A stretch of 64,000 bases of DNA from Phalacrocorax aristotelis (Eukaryota; Chordata; Aves; Suliformes; Phalacrocoracidae), in the NCBI RefSeq assembly GCF_949628215.1, contig NC_134297.1, positions 1 to 64,000 of the forward strand, in the 5' to 3' direction. Numbering within the stretch: position 1 is the first letter of the stretch; each line of letters begins with the position of its first letter. Shown piece by piece: positions 1-11,887 of this stretch. The translations under genes and the position numbers were made by a program. A model generated the notes under the pieces. The model was given only the letters and a program-made list of their open reading frames with translations. It made no database searches and was not told where the DNA came from.

Positions 1-273
1 TTTCCCAGAAGCCCCAAGTTGTTTTCTTTCCACCAGAATTCTTTCTGTTTTTTCACCCCCATTGCAGACCCAGAGTAAGGGGTTTGAGGTATTTTTGTGC
101 CCAGGCAGCAGCTCCCAGGCTGCATAAGCAGCCCCACAGGGGGAAGTCCCCGTTTGAGGGAATCGGCCCCAAATTGGGATGGGAAAGTGAAGAGAAGGAG
201 AAAAAACCCTGAATAACCTGAAAAAGAACACCTACTCCAGCCCACCAAGCACCGGTCACCTTGCCTGACTCAC

Positions 274-462
274 CTCCAGGGCCCAGATCACGCTCGGCTC
301 ATCGCTTAGCACCCTCGGATCACAAAAAAAAAAAGAGTAAAACCCATAATGGAGCCCTATAGCCATCAGTCACATCTTCCCTCCAGTACTACACAGACTC
401 ACCTTCTTACAGCGCTCCCCTGGGCCCTCCTCCGTTGCCCTGCACGACTCATCCATCTGCAC
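274..462 (-). other. Two candidate small exons of a minus-strand gene (HINFP 5' UTR by synteny)
   Basis: On the minus strand a 60-nt block (462 down to 403) is bounded by a good acceptor (CTGTTTTTCCAG) and a strong donor (AAG|GTGAGT). A 40-nt block (313 down to 274) follows a T12 tract plus CCGAG acceptor and ends at GAG|GTGAGT. Joined, they leave one frame open, but the peptide matches no protein I know and does not resemble the zinc-finger protein HINFP. I read them as untranslated 5' exons. HINFP follows C2CD2L in the human order and would be transcribed on this strand, so it is the natural owner, but that is inference from synteny. The sequence between the two blocks and on the left edge shows nothing else. 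Confidence 0.4.
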
Positions 463-2500
463 CTGGAAAAACAGCGTTACTGAACAAGTCACCTGGAGGC
501 ACAGCAACAGCTTAACCATTCCACAGCTCTTGTGCCACGTAGGAATACCGTCTAGAGCCCAACTACAGCCTGCCGTTAAAGGAAATGCATTAAATCAAAC
601 GTTAAGCCCTCGCACCTACAAGCCGGAACAGCAAAAACACCGCACGCTCGCGCACCCAGGGCGCAGCCCGACGGAGGTCCACGCGCACCTCGCCGGTTTG
701 ATGCAGAGCCACCCAGCATCCCTGCGAGCACAGCTGCAGGCGCAACAGCAGTTTCACCTACACCCATCTCGGCGCGCAGCGCTTCTGAAGCTTTAAACTG
801 AAAGCCCTACCTTGACGCTTGGCCACACTAGAAGCGAGCCGTAGCTAGAACTCCACAGAAACACAGCAACACAAATTGCGCACCCACAGCGGCGACAGCT
901 TCGCAGCTATTTAGACCTGGAACAACAGAGAAAAGTAAAACAGCTTCATCACCCGCACAGGAAAAGCGGCAGACGGAGACAAAGGGTCAGCATTCATAGC
1001 CCTTACAGAACACAGGCGTTCTCTCTCCTTCCATTCCTAAACCCATCTCTTAGGTCTAAATATCGCAGCCCTGCTGTGGCAATAGCGAGAGCGGGGAACA
1101 AGAGCCCTGCCGCCGGCCGTTTGTGCGGCAGGACACAAAAACAGAGGGACATGTTTTGCCACGCACAACCCTGAATCTCCTGAAAATTTATGTTTACTAA
1201 AAATAGCCATTGGGAACATATTCCCAAAAACATTCGGCAATGAAACTTTTATGTGTTTGACACCCGCACATTTTTTGGGAACTTGCTATTTGCTTCCTGG
1301 TTTTGCTGGTCTTCCCTCAGAAGTTCTACCTGCAGCCAAGTTATTCATTCCTACCCGCCCGACCGGTTCAAGCATTCACCTTCCTGGTATTACCAGCACA
1401 TTGACACAGGCGAGCAACTTAACTGCTCTTCTAAAACTATCCAAATGACAATTACAGCCCTGAAAGAGGAGTGGAAGAGAAGAAAAGGAGAGATCAGGCA
1501 GCAAAAGTGCTCTGCAGGCTGCTGCCGGCCAACACTGCACTCTTTTGTTAAAGCCACCCCGCCCCCCCAAACGCAACCAAAAAAACCCCATGACTGTGGA
1601 ATGCGTTTTTTTTCTTTTCAGTAGTCCTTTTGGAGCTCATCCCTGTCTCAGCATCTTGTCTTGTCAGAGCATGAAGTGCAGATGATCTGTATCCCGATGA
1701 CATTTGCATGGGATGAATACATTTTCAGAAATAGACCAGATCCGTGAGACTCCTGTCACCTTTGTGGTTTTAACAATCGTAACTCAATTTTATCGACTGA
1801 CACACTTATGAGAAAACTAATTAACTTTGAAACTTAGCCTCTCCTCGGGGAAAAAACATGTTAGACACCAAGTGAAACCGATTCAGAGCTCCGAACCACG
1901 ATGGAGCCGACAGAGCTGTTGTGACTTAGTTTGTATGATTAATTAATTGGTTAATAACTATTCTAAGCAGCGCAGAAAGAAGAGCTGGACCCAAAGAGGG
2001 TGCGCTGCGCTGGATCCAAAAAGCACCCTTCCTCCAGAGACCCGCCTCAGGTGGCGAGTTCGCTCTGGTGCATGCCGGCCTCCCGAACTTCGGGGTCCGA
2101 TGTGACCGGACCCCCACCTCCGGGAGGGTCCTCGTACCCTGCCCAACCCCTGCTTTCCCCTGCAGCCCCCAATGCCCCCACCCCCCAGCCTGCACAAGCA
2201 GCCAAACCGGCTGCTGCTTTTGGCCCCCAAACCAGCTCACTTTGGGACCGGTTCTGAGCCAAAAAGCCCAGCTGCTGAGCCTGTTCTCAAGTCCCAAAAA
2301 TGCAGCACTTGACCTCTGCTCCTCAGCCCAAAACCACACGACTTAGTCCCCTCGCTCAGGCCCTCAAAACGCACGACTCGATCTGTTTCAGGGCCCCGGC
2401 GTCAGCCACAGGAGCCTGCTCTCAAGGCCCAGGAACAGAAGAGCTGTGCTCTCCCCGTTCAGGGACCAAACCAGCTGAGCCTGGCTGCGTCCCGGCCCCC
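463..2500. other. Intergenic or intronic DNA, nothing recognised
   Basis: Unique-looking sequence of mixed composition. Short open frames on both strands lack splice context and protein similarity. The most AT-rich part (about 1620-1970) contains homeodomain-like TTAATTAA motifs near 1940. GC content and CpG density rise from about 2000 onward into the island described next. Confidence 0.4.
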
Positions 2501-3650
2501 TCCGCAGTCCCCACGGGCAACGCTCAGGGCCGCGGAGAGCGCAGCCACCCCACAGCCCTGCACCCCCACGGCCCACGCGGGCACTGTCGGGGAGGCCTTG
2601 GGAACTGAACTGCGCGGGCCCGGCCCCGCACCCCGGCGGGGCAGCCCAGCGCCGGCCCGGCAGCGCTTTCTTCCTGCTCTCGCAGGCCGCGTTTCCCCGG
2701 CAGCGCCAGGCCCGCACCCCAACCCCACAGGGGGCCGGGCCCAGCCCGCCTCCAGCAAACCGCGGCGGCAGCAGCCAGGGTCCTTGCCTGCCTCGCGGGC
2801 AAGGGGGGACCCGCCCGGCACCACAGGAGCCCCCGCCGGGGTCGCCGCCGCCGCCCGACCCCGACGAGGAGCAGCCGAGAGCCGGTGGGGCTGCCCCTAC
2901 TTCCCCACGGCCGGGCACGGGCTCGGCCCCAAAACACAACCACCGACCCACGAAAGCGCTCGGCCCGGGGCCACTGCTGCCCGCAACCCCCCCCCGGGGA
3001 CTCCGCGGACCGGGAGACCCCACAGCCGAAACCCGCCGACCCACAGCGCGCCCGGCCACGCGGCTCCTCACCTGCCCCCCGGCGCGGCTCCGGCTGCCCC
3101 ACGGCCCGGCACGGAGCCGAACCCGGCCACCGGACCATCCGCCGTCCCCCCAACGCTCCGGGACGGTTCTCGTCCCTTTTCGCTCTGACGCCTCGAGCCG
3201 AGCCGGCCCCGCTCCTCCGAGCTACCGGCGGTGCCCGCTCGGCTGCTCGGGGCCAGGCCCTGTTCTCGCCCAGCCGCGAGAAGCCGCCCCGGGGTCTCCT
3301 CGGTGCGTCCAGCCCCGTGCCGTGCCGGAGCGGGGAGAGCCGGGTACGAGCGCCGAGCCCTGGGGCAGGGGTTGCCCCAGTGCCGCCGACTGTGTGGGGG
3401 TGTGTCGTCCCCCCCCGCCCCACGCGGGGGGCGCACACACGGTACACCCGCGGGGCAGGGGCATCCCCGGGGAGCCGTGCAGCCGGGCTGCGCCGTAGGA
3501 GGGAAGGGTGATGTTGGTTTCCCATTTTCCCCGCAGCCTGATCCTCCCCCTCCCCCGTACTGAGTCGCCCCCCCCCCCCCGCCCACCCCTTCCCGCGCGT
3601 TACAGCCCGCGAAAAAGCTTTTAACAACCCGATCGACAACACTCCCTTTA
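2500..3650 (-). promoter_or_regulatory. CpG island with a possible alternative first exon ending at 3072
   Basis: About 1.1 kb of very GC- and CpG-rich DNA. On the minus strand a canonical donor (GGGCAG|GTGAGG) sits at 3072, so a first exon could start in this island and splice to the small exons near 400. Frames of 227, 281 and 372 aa on the minus strand and 196-208 aa on the plus strand cross the island, but overlap each other in several frames and are Pro/Arg/Gly/Ala rich, as expected from composition alone. No TATA box is evident. The promoter role is inferred from composition and the donor. Confidence 0.4.
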
Positions 3651-4440
3651 TCCCTCTTCCAGCAGCAGCAGCGAGAGATTAAGCCAACTGCAGCACAGAG
3701 GAAGAAGGCAAGGAGAGCCTTTTCAAGCAAGGGCAGGACAAAAATGCACGGCGTGGACAGGCACAGGAGAGGCTGCATTATCTGGAAAGCACAACACCTC
3801 CCCAACGGCAGAAAATAAGGAACGAATCGTTTCCAAGGAGCTGCAGCAGACGAATCACCTTTTTCTTTATTGCTCTCCTGCCCTTTGTTATCCAAAGCGA
3901 TAGGCTTCACCACCGGGCAGAAAATATCTGCCTAGATTTACGCGGACAACCAGAAACAATCAAGCCACCCAGGAAAAAGTTCACAGCAGAGGTATAACAA
4001 ACACATCAGCAGCTAAAACATTTGTTACGCAGGCACAACTAGGCACTAAACAAAGGCTTTCCAACACTGGAGGTCTAGAACAGGTAGACATTAGCACAGA
4101 AGCACAAGGGGCTCTGTCACCCTGCACAAATCTCCCCGTGCCTACACACGCACACGTTCAGAAGTTATTTATCAGAAAACGCCCAACTGAGCCATTTGCC
4201 ACAGTCACCAGACTCACGACGCGATAACACGACATGACACACGAGGTGGGCTCAGAGTTTTAAGGCAAAAATACCTCCCCCGCCCCCCACCCGAGATCTT
4301 TCTGGCTCCGGACCTGCCATCTCCCCGCACCAAACCTACCCGGCCAAAGGGTTTCAGGTGGCCCAAAACACAGTACACAGAAAATAGACGGGGAAAGCCC
4401 TACATTGTGCAAAAGCGAACGATGCCCGACCAGGGCTTCT
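3651..4440. other. Spacer between CpG island and minisatellite
   Basis: Ordinary mixed-composition DNA. A minus-strand GTC|GTGAGTCTGG donor-like site lies near 4215 but has no supporting exon evidence. I see no gene here. Confidence 0.3.
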
Positions 4441-6016
4441 CTGCGGGGCCCGGGCCCGGCACGGAGCCGCCCCCCCCCCACCCGGGCCCGGGCCCGGCAC
4501 GGAGCCGCCCCCCCCCCACCCGGGCCCGGGCCCGGCACGGAGCCGCCCCCCCCCCACCCGGGCCCGGGCCCGGCACGGAGCCGCCCCCCCCCCACCCGAG
4601 CCCGGGCCCGGGCCCGGCACGGAGCCGCCCCCCCCCCCACCCGAGCCCGGGCCCGGGCCCGGCACGGAGCCGCCCCCCCCCCCACCCGGGCCCGGGCCCC
4701 GGCCCGGCACGGAGCCGCCCCCCCCCCCACCCGGGCCCGGGCCCCGGCCCGGCACGGAGCCGCCCCCCCCCCCACCCGGGCCCGGGCCCCGGCCCGGCAC
4801 GGAGCCGCCCCCCCCCCCCACCCGGGCCCGGGCCCCGGCCCGGCACGGAGCCGCCCCCCCCCCCACCCGGGCCCGGGCCCCGGCCCGGCACGGAGCCGCC
4901 CCCCCCCCCACCCGGGCCCGGGCCCCGGCCCGGCACGGAGCCGCCCCCCCCCCCCACCCGGGCCCGGGCCCCGGCCCGGCACGGAGCCGCCCCCCCCCCC
5001 ACCCGGGCCCGGGCCCCGGCCCGGCACGGAGCCGCCCCCCCCCCCCACCCGGGCCCGGGCCCCGGCCCGGCACGGAGCCGCCCCCCCCCCCACCCGGGCC
5101 CGGGCCCCGGCCCGGCACGGAGCCGCCCCCCCCCCCCACCCGGGCCCGGGCCCCGGCCCGGCACGGAGCCGCCCCCCCCCCCACCCGGGCCCGGGCCCCG
5201 GCCCGGCACGGAGCCGCCCCCCCCCCCACCCGGGCCCGGGCCCCGGCCCGGCACGGAGCCGCCCCCCCCCCCACCCGGGCCCGGGCCCCGGCCCGGCACG
5301 GAGCCGCCCCCCCCCCCCACCCGGGCCCGGGCCCCGGCCCGACACGGAGCCGCCCCCCCCCCCCCCCCCGGGCCCGGGCCCGGCACGGAGCCGCCCCCCC
5401 CCCCCCCACCCGGGCCCGGGCCCGGGCCCGGCACGGAGCCGCCCCCCCCCCCCACCCGGGCCCGGGCCCGGCACGGAGCCGCCCCCCCCCCCCACCCGGG
5501 CCCGGGCCCGGGCCCGGCACGGAGCCGCCCCCCCCCCCCACCCGGGCCCGGGCCCGGGCCCGGCACGGAGCCGCCCCCCCCCCCCACCCGGGCCCGGGCC
5601 CGGGCCCGGCACGGAGCCGCCCCCCCCCACCCCGGGGTCGGGCCCGGGCCCGGCACGGAGCCGCCCCCCCCCACCCCGGGGTCGGGCCCGGGCCCGGCAC
5701 GGAGCCGCCCCCCCCCACCCCGGGGTCGGGCCCGGGCCCGGCACGGAGCCGCCCCCCCCCACCCCGGGGTCGGGCCCGGGCCCGGCACGGAGCCGCCCCC
5801 CCGCACCCCGGCCCGGGCCCGGGCCCGGCACGGAGCCGCCCCCCCCCCACCCCGGCCCGGGCCCGGGCCCGGCACGGAGCCGCCCCACCCCCACCCCGGC
5901 CCGGGCCCGGGCCCGGCACGGAGCCGCCCCACCCCCACCCCGGCCCGGGCCCGGGCCCGGCACGGAGCCGCCCCACCCCCACCCCGGCCCGGGCCCGGGC
6001 CCGGGCCCGCACGGAG
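4441..6016. repeat. C/G-only minisatellite, ~40-bp unit, roughly 35-40 copies
   Basis: Tandem array whose unit has three parts: a GGGCCC-rich block, the constant core GGCACGGAGCCG, and a run of 7-15 C that usually ends in ACCC. Unit variants are grouped. Copies near 4450-4690 lack the CCCCGG insertion. Copies near 4690-5345 carry GGGCCCCGGCCCGG. Copies near 5345-5620 return to pure GGGCCC. Four to five copies near 5620-5800 carry GGGGTCGGG. The last copies (5800-6010) carry CCCCACCCCCACCCC. This pattern indicates local block duplication. Read on the minus strand the C-runs become G-runs, so each unit can contribute to a G-quadruplex. The array begins about 25 bp beyond the donor of the minus-strand candidate first exon. 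Frames of 560-650 aa cross it in several registers only because A and T are nearly absent. Confidence 0.97.
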
Positions 6017-6043
6017 CCTCCACCGCTGCCCGAACTCACTCAC

Positions 6044-6400
6044 CAGCGCTCTCCGGCCCCTGGCCACGGCCGCGCTGCTCTCCCAGGCGGCTGCCGCAGG
6101 CGAGGGTCGGGTGCTGCCAGGCCTCCAGGAGTCCTGAGGAGCTGGCGGCCACCGCAGGGGATGGCTGCCTGCGGTCGGACTGCCGCGGCGCTCCCCGCCC
6201 AGCTCCGAGCAGTCTCCGCCGGCCACGGGCTTCCCACGCCGGGCCGCAGAGGGGCCCCGGCACCGCAAAGAGACACCTCGCGGCGCAGCCGCCCCACGCA
6301 CCGCTCCCACCTCCGCTCCGCCGCGCTGCGCCACCGGAAGCCGGAGCCCCGCGGGGCGGCCCTTAGAGGGCGGCCGGAAGGACCGGCCCCCACCGGCCCC
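6044..6400 (-). promoter_or_regulatory. CpG-island promoter and candidate first exon (donor at 6044)
   Basis: CpG-dense DNA continuing to about 6850. On the minus strand CTG|GTGAGTGAG is a near-consensus donor with the exon ending at 6044. The exon's 5' end cannot be seen; around 6350-6420 is plausible because the densest GC lies there. The exon would be the untranslated first exon of the gene whose small exons lie at 403-462 and 274-313, HINFP by synteny. The first intron would then contain the whole minisatellite and the second CpG island. Confidence 0.45.
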
Positions 6401-9400
6401 TCCCCCGCGCCGGACCGCCCCCGCGCCCAGCCGTTGAGCGCCAGCGCCCCCTGCTGGCCGGGCCGCGCTCAGCTCGCGAGGGCGCCGTGGGCCGGGCGGG
6501 GGGGGACGCGCCGGCTCGGGGCCAGCTCCTTTCGGGGCGAGCGAGCGAGCGGGAAACCCCTGCGGGCCCCGGTCACGGCCGGGCAGAGCCGCGCGCCCTC
6601 CCAGAGCTGCTCAACGGGGCTGCCCCTCGTGACACATACCGAGCCGTCCGCGACGGGAGCGGGCAGAGGAGGAAGGGGCCGGCGGCCGCGGGGCCCCGGC
6701 CGCAGGCACGGCGGGGGGGTGGGGGGCTGGGGCCCGTGGGGCCGCCCTGCTGGGTCACTGCCCTGCGCCGCACCGCGCTGGGGGCTGGGGCCCGACCGGC
6801 GCCGGGGGACCGGGGGCAGCCACGAGCAGAGGGCCTGAGCTTAGCCACGGCCAGCAGAACACCCCGAAGCGTGAGACGCTGCAAGGCCAAGGTGGTCCTT
6901 GGCAATGGGGGCGCCTGGGCTCGGCCTCCGCCTTACCCGTCCTGGGTCTGCGTGGCGTTCCAGGGGAATGGTGTTTTCCTTGTGCGGAAGGTGGGCTGGC
7001 CGGTCGGCCGTGCCCCGGCCGTTACCGATCCTGCCAAAGGCGCTCGCACGCTCTGGCCCATTACTGCTGCGGTGCCGCGCTGTAGCAGAAAGAAGAGGTG
7101 TTGTGTTATCTCACAAAAAGCCTCCTATGGTCAGTTGAAGAAATAACCTCCTTCCGTGGCACTGACTCTTTTCGTACAGTCCATAGCCGGCTTTCGGCTT
7201 TTGTCTTTACAGCATTCAGTTTGCTTTCTGCCAAGCTTTCTACCTGCTGTGAAACATTTGGATGGTTTTTTCTTGTTGTTTTTTTTTTCCCCTACTTGCT
7301 CCACAACTCCCACACCAACCACCCAGCGCGGCTCGCCTTTCAGCCCCCAGACCGAGGAGCCTTGCCCTGGGACGGCCCTTACATGTCAGCAGAGTTGTTC
7401 CAGCTCTCACCCTGTCCCTACCCAGCTGAGGACGTCTGTGTCCGTGGGAGGCACCCAGAAACTCCCCCTGCTGCGTGGCAGTCCCCTGCCCCGTCAGAGA
7501 AAACTGCGGCAATATCGGCTAAGTTTAAAAGCGTCGGCAGGAGGTGCAGAATACGTAAATAAAGCGGCGGTTGGCTGCCGGGTATGGGTGCAATATAAAT
7601 ACATTTTGTTTATAGGCCTTCGTGCCTATTCAGCGTTGAACGGCACCGCAGCCCACCCACCCCGGGGCTCACGGGGCTCGGAGAAGGGTCTCTCCAAGGG
7701 CACAACCTAAGGCAGCGCAGGAAGCCCAGCTGCCACGCTCCCAGTCGCTACGGGACGCTCGCTTACAGTTACACTAACGAGGGTACGGATGAGGCTGGAA
7801 CTAGCAGAAATGCTGACTCTTCTGGCCTTTTATTTGTGGAAGGTACAGCGCGCGAGCCTCGGCGGCTCACAGGAGAAGCGCGCAGTGCTGCCTGACTCTC
7901 ATTCTCAGCTCACGTACTACTGCCAAAGCTCCTGCCCTGTGCTGTGCCAGATGCCGGCTGGCGTGAGCGCCTGGGCTCCTGAGGGACCCCCTTGTCCTGA
8001 GAGCCAGAAGTACTCACTTCCCTTTGCATGAGGCCTGTAGGAGATATACCCTGCAATTTTAAAAATCTGTATCAAACGTGGCAGACTCAAAAGAGGGCAT
8101 TTTTAAAAAGGCAGATTTGTTTTCTTTTTTAACTTTACGATCTACGGCCTAGCAAAGAGCTCCCTTTCAGTGTCAGTCGCTTGGCTTTCTCCCCTACTGA
8201 CGAGGTCCCAGCCTCCCGGTGAGATCTCGCTGGAGATATTCTGAGTTTCCCTCGAGTACGTGGCTGCCCTGGCCCGAGGCCAGCGAAGAAGCTGACTTTG
8301 CCCGTGCCTGAATCAGCAACACGTCCAGCAGGCGACTTGCAGAGCCCAGGGAACCCTCGTAAAGAGGTTTGGGGGTGGGGCGCGCCACATCTGCGGCATC
8401 GGCCGTGGGAAAGGACCGGCGCAGTAAAACAGGTGGGTGAAACCGCGGCGCGCGCCAATACGTGCTGCTGCCTGGGGCATCGCTTTGCTGCGGGTCAAGT
8501 CAGATGCTCTCTGTAAGAGCGAGTCAGGGTAAAGGCAGCAGCAGATTTCTTTTCTGCTCATTTTAACAAAGGCTGGACGGAGCCCATAGAGGAAGGCACT
8601 ACGCGTCTTGCTGGGTTGGTTTCCCTGCCTTCTCGTAAGCTGTCGCGGAAACTTGCACGAGGAAAGCCTGTGCAAGCTGATGATGACAGCCACACACGGT
8701 TGAAGAGGGAGCAGATGGTGAGAGCAGAGGTACGCGCTCAGGCTGTGCGCTGGAAGCTAATGCTAATGCTGCAAAATAAAGAGTGGATTTTCTTTTTTGG
8801 GTTTAGGTGAGCGCTAAACATTACACGTGCGTGTGTGCGTGTGTCTCTCGCAGGTTTTTGTCATACACCCCACCCTCCCACCCCAAAAAAACAACCCACA
8901 CATGCCACGCGTTAAACAGTGGTTTTCCATTGTACTTAGACGTGCTTACATAGGTGTGTTGGTTTGTTACTTTTTTTAATGCAGAAACAGCAATACGATA
9001 GATTTAATACAGCTAGCAGTTAGACGGGTGTAGCTTTAGAGCGTCGGCTGTTTACAAAGCAACTGCACACCTTCTTTAACTCACAGTTTAAACAAATGAA
9101 CTTGCAGTGCATCACACGTGCTTTGTACAGTCACGTTCCACACGGCAGGTCAGGTGCTTCACCCTGCCTTGTCCTTGTTCCCCCGACTCCGACGGGACCG
9201 CCGAGGCCATCCTGGGGACAGCGCCGCTTTCTAGCAGCTGGGTTGCTTGCCTGGACGCCCCACAGACAAACAGTCATTTCCCCACTGAACCTCTTCTCAA
9301 ATATTTTCCTACCCCTGCAGGCCCCACGTCCTTTGGTTCATATTTCCTTTTTTCCGGGCTTTATGCACAGGACCGATGATTTCCAGAAATAGAAACAGAG

Positions 9401-9500
9401 GCTGATTCAGTCCAGGCTAAACATTCTCTGACCTAAACCAAACTGCCTTCGAAGAGATAGCTGTACTGTGGGCACCACCTCGGGAACAGAAGTTGCCCTG
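6401..9500. other. Intergenic DNA upstream of the candidate HINFP promoter
   Basis: The first 450 bp is the shoulder of the CpG island; after that composition falls to average. Plus-strand AATAAA motifs occur near 7558 and 8775, so an unannotated divergent noncoding transcript from the island is possible, but I see no convincing exon. A short GTGTGTGC tract lies near 8825. None of the open frames looks like a known protein. Confidence 0.35.
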
Positions 9501-9504
9501 TCAT

Positions 9505-9527
9505 AAAAAAAAAAAAAAAAAAAAAAA
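9505..9527. repeat. A-homopolymer tract
   Basis: An A-rich run of just over 20 bases in otherwise mixed sequence. No retroelement body is recognisable next to it, so it may be a simple repeat rather than a retrotransposition tail. Confidence 0.8.
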
Positions 9528-11049
9528 GAAGGAAAACAAGGCATTTCAGGCTGAGGAGGCTGAACGGTGTGCTGGGGGCGGTGGGGAGTTGGAAAGAAAC
9601 AGTTCAGACGATCAGAGCGAGCTTAGCGTTGCAAAGCGTGCCATTATTTTTAATTTGGCAGTCAGAAGAAAATAGATTCCGACACTGATTTCCTGTGTGC
9701 TGCGGGAGTTCTCGCCTCAGCATTCCTGTGCACCATTTGACTTCTGTGTCCCGTCTGCTTTGCTTTTGCGCTGTAGCTCTCCGGTTCTAGCTACGCTTCC
9801 CACCACCCCCGTTACTCTTTGACAAGCCCAGCTCTCACTGTGCTTCCCTTCCCGTATGCGCGTGCAGGGAAAAGCCCGCGCGTCTGCCACTACAGGACAC
9901 GCTCTGGGAGGCAGGAGAGATGACGACGCTCCCTGACAGAGGACACAGCTGAGGGGCGGTCCGCCGGGGCTGGGGAGATGGCAGCACCTTCCCTCAGCTG
10001 CCCCATCCGAGCACGGGTGCAGGTGAGCGCTGAGGAGAGACAAGCAGGCAGGAGCCGCAGAGCGAGAGAGAAAATAAAATTCACGGGTGGGTGCTACTTG
10101 CGTCTCATTTTTAGCGCAAGGGATGAATTCTCAGCACATTCTTGGAGCTGCCCCTTTGGGACTCACGGAGAAGAGGGAGGTTGGCCACGCGGTGCAGCCC
10201 AGCTCTGCTTCCCCTAAATGGTTTTACTGTTCAGGTGTTGCCCTAATCTGGCCGGTACCCCTGCAAAGAGTTTGGGATTTCTGCTGCCTCTCCGGGCCAG
10301 CCGCAGACCCTGACTTCATCGCAGCGAATGACCCTGCACTCCTCAGAGCGGTTGCCGAGTCACATCCCGCTGCCTTCCCTGCAGAACTGGAGACCCTTTT
10401 TCAGCCCTTGCCCCCTCTTCTCTCAGCTCGTTGCCCATCCCTTTTTCAGGGCCGGCACCGATCCCGCCTCCAGCTCGCCCTGTCTCCACCTGCGAGCGCC
10501 CAACAGGAGCTAAATGTCTCCTCAAGGACGCACGGAAGAGACGCGCAGGCAACCCAGCACAGACCCCCTGCAAACATCTTCTTTCCATTTTCTTTCCTCT
10601 CCTGACACGAAGAGATGACTTAGGAAAAGCGTACTGCTCGCATTTCACCTGCACTGCTTCTACTTTCACTTTCGCTCTCCTTGGCAGTAATTAATAGCGG
10701 TGGTTGGGGAGGGCTGGGGCATTCCCCCAAAGCGGCTGCAGTTACATCCGGGCGGTTGTGGCACTCCATTAGCTTTGTCATTTTAAATCTAAATCTTCTG
10801 GAATTGTTAGTTCTCGTCGGGAATCACCCGCACCTGCAAATTTTCTTAATGCCTACGCTTGAACCCAGCCACTGTTTAACAGCTCACCTTTATTTCTGTT
10901 CATTTAAGAACCTAAAGCTTCGTTTACTGCTTGGGTTGGAAGCAGGAGCTGTCGCTGCCTCTGAACTTTCTAACAGCCCTGTTACAATTTCAGTATTACC
11001 CACTCCCAATTTAGCTTTCCGGGTCGATTTTCATTGTAGATTCTAAAAC
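9528..11049. other. Intergenic DNA, nothing recognised
   Basis: Mixed composition with short overlapping open frames on both strands. An AATAAA motif lies near 10072 on the plus strand without an associated gene. Confidence 0.3.
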
Positions 11050-11280
11050 TGTCCTTATTTTGTTTCTGATCAGGAGTCATTAATGCCTGCAGTTGATGTA
11101 ATAACGGCTGTATTTAGATTGAGCTATTAATGACTCGCAACTCTATTTATGGCATAAAAAAGGACTGCCTTTATTTTTTTTTTAATTACAGATTAGGAAT
11201 AATGACTGCCTGGTTTGCTCAGTAATAGGTGCGATTAAATTTAGTCACGACTCCTCCCTAAATAAAATGTATTTATTTGC
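11050..11280. promoter_or_regulatory. AT-rich island with repeated TAAT cores, candidate conserved noncoding element
   Basis: About 230 bp of markedly AT-rich DNA between GC-rich flanks. It contains many homeodomain-type TAAT or ATTA cores (CATTAATG, TGTAATAACG, CTATTAATGACTC, TTTAATTACAG, GAATAATGAC, AGTAATAGG) and two partly similar ATTAATG segments. No reading frame or splice signal explains it. Enhancer function is only inferred from composition and motif clustering. Confidence 0.3.
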
Positions 11281-11887
11281 ACTCTAACAATTTAACCTTC
11301 CCTTTACCGGCCAGGGGCACCGACAAGTGCCCGTGCGTACCTCCGCTCCCCCTGCGCCGGCTCCCCAGGGAACAGCCTCTTACCCTGACCAGAGTCTGCA
11401 GCGGCCCGTTGTCGTCCCAGCTCCTCGCCCTCGAGAAAGCGGCCGCCTGAAGCGGCGGCAGCTCCGCTGCTGCCCAGAGGGGACGGAAATGGCGCGGGGT
11501 AAAGCTCTCCGGGCCGCCTGCGTCCCGCGCGGAGGCGGTGACCTCAGCAGCCTGTACGCTGTTGGGGCCGAGCCAACAACCTGAGGAGGAGTCGCAGGGC
11601 GTAGCTGTTTCTGCAACAACCACGCTTTCCCGCCTGGCTGGACAAGAAAGCGGGGCCTGCGGGGGCCTGGAGAGGCAGCATCGCTGCAGGTTGTGCCACG
11701 GCTGTTTCGCTCTGTCTTCGGCAGAGTTACATCCCAGAGGGTGGGAGACAGGCACGTTTGCTCCGTAAGCAGCAGTACTCACGCCGTGCAATAGGCACTA
11801 TAAAGCCGCAATGAAGAACACGCATGGCCTATCAAGATGGTAGGAGCACCTAAAGCATTAGCCAGGCAGGGCTTGCAACTAACCTTG
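11281..11887. other. GC-rich intergenic DNA, nothing recognised
   Basis: CpG-rich stretch immediately beside the AT-rich island. A minus-strand frame of 172 aa (11273-11791) has no recognisable domain and overlaps plus-strand frames of similar quality, so I do not call it a gene. Confidence 0.3.

Noticed and set aside
2388-3642. Minus-strand open frames of 227-372 aa in the CpG island as genes
   Set aside because: They overlap one another and plus-strand frames, have the composition expected of GC-rich DNA, and show no domain. Only the splice donor at 3072 is informative.
4441-6016. CRISPR-like array
   Set aside because: Units are contiguous with no unique spacers, and the genome is vertebrate. 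It is a minisatellite.
4260-6366. Collagen-like or proline-rich proteins of 561-653 aa
   Set aside because: Produced by a nearly A/T-free tandem repeat in which stop codons cannot occur; several registers and both strands are open at once.
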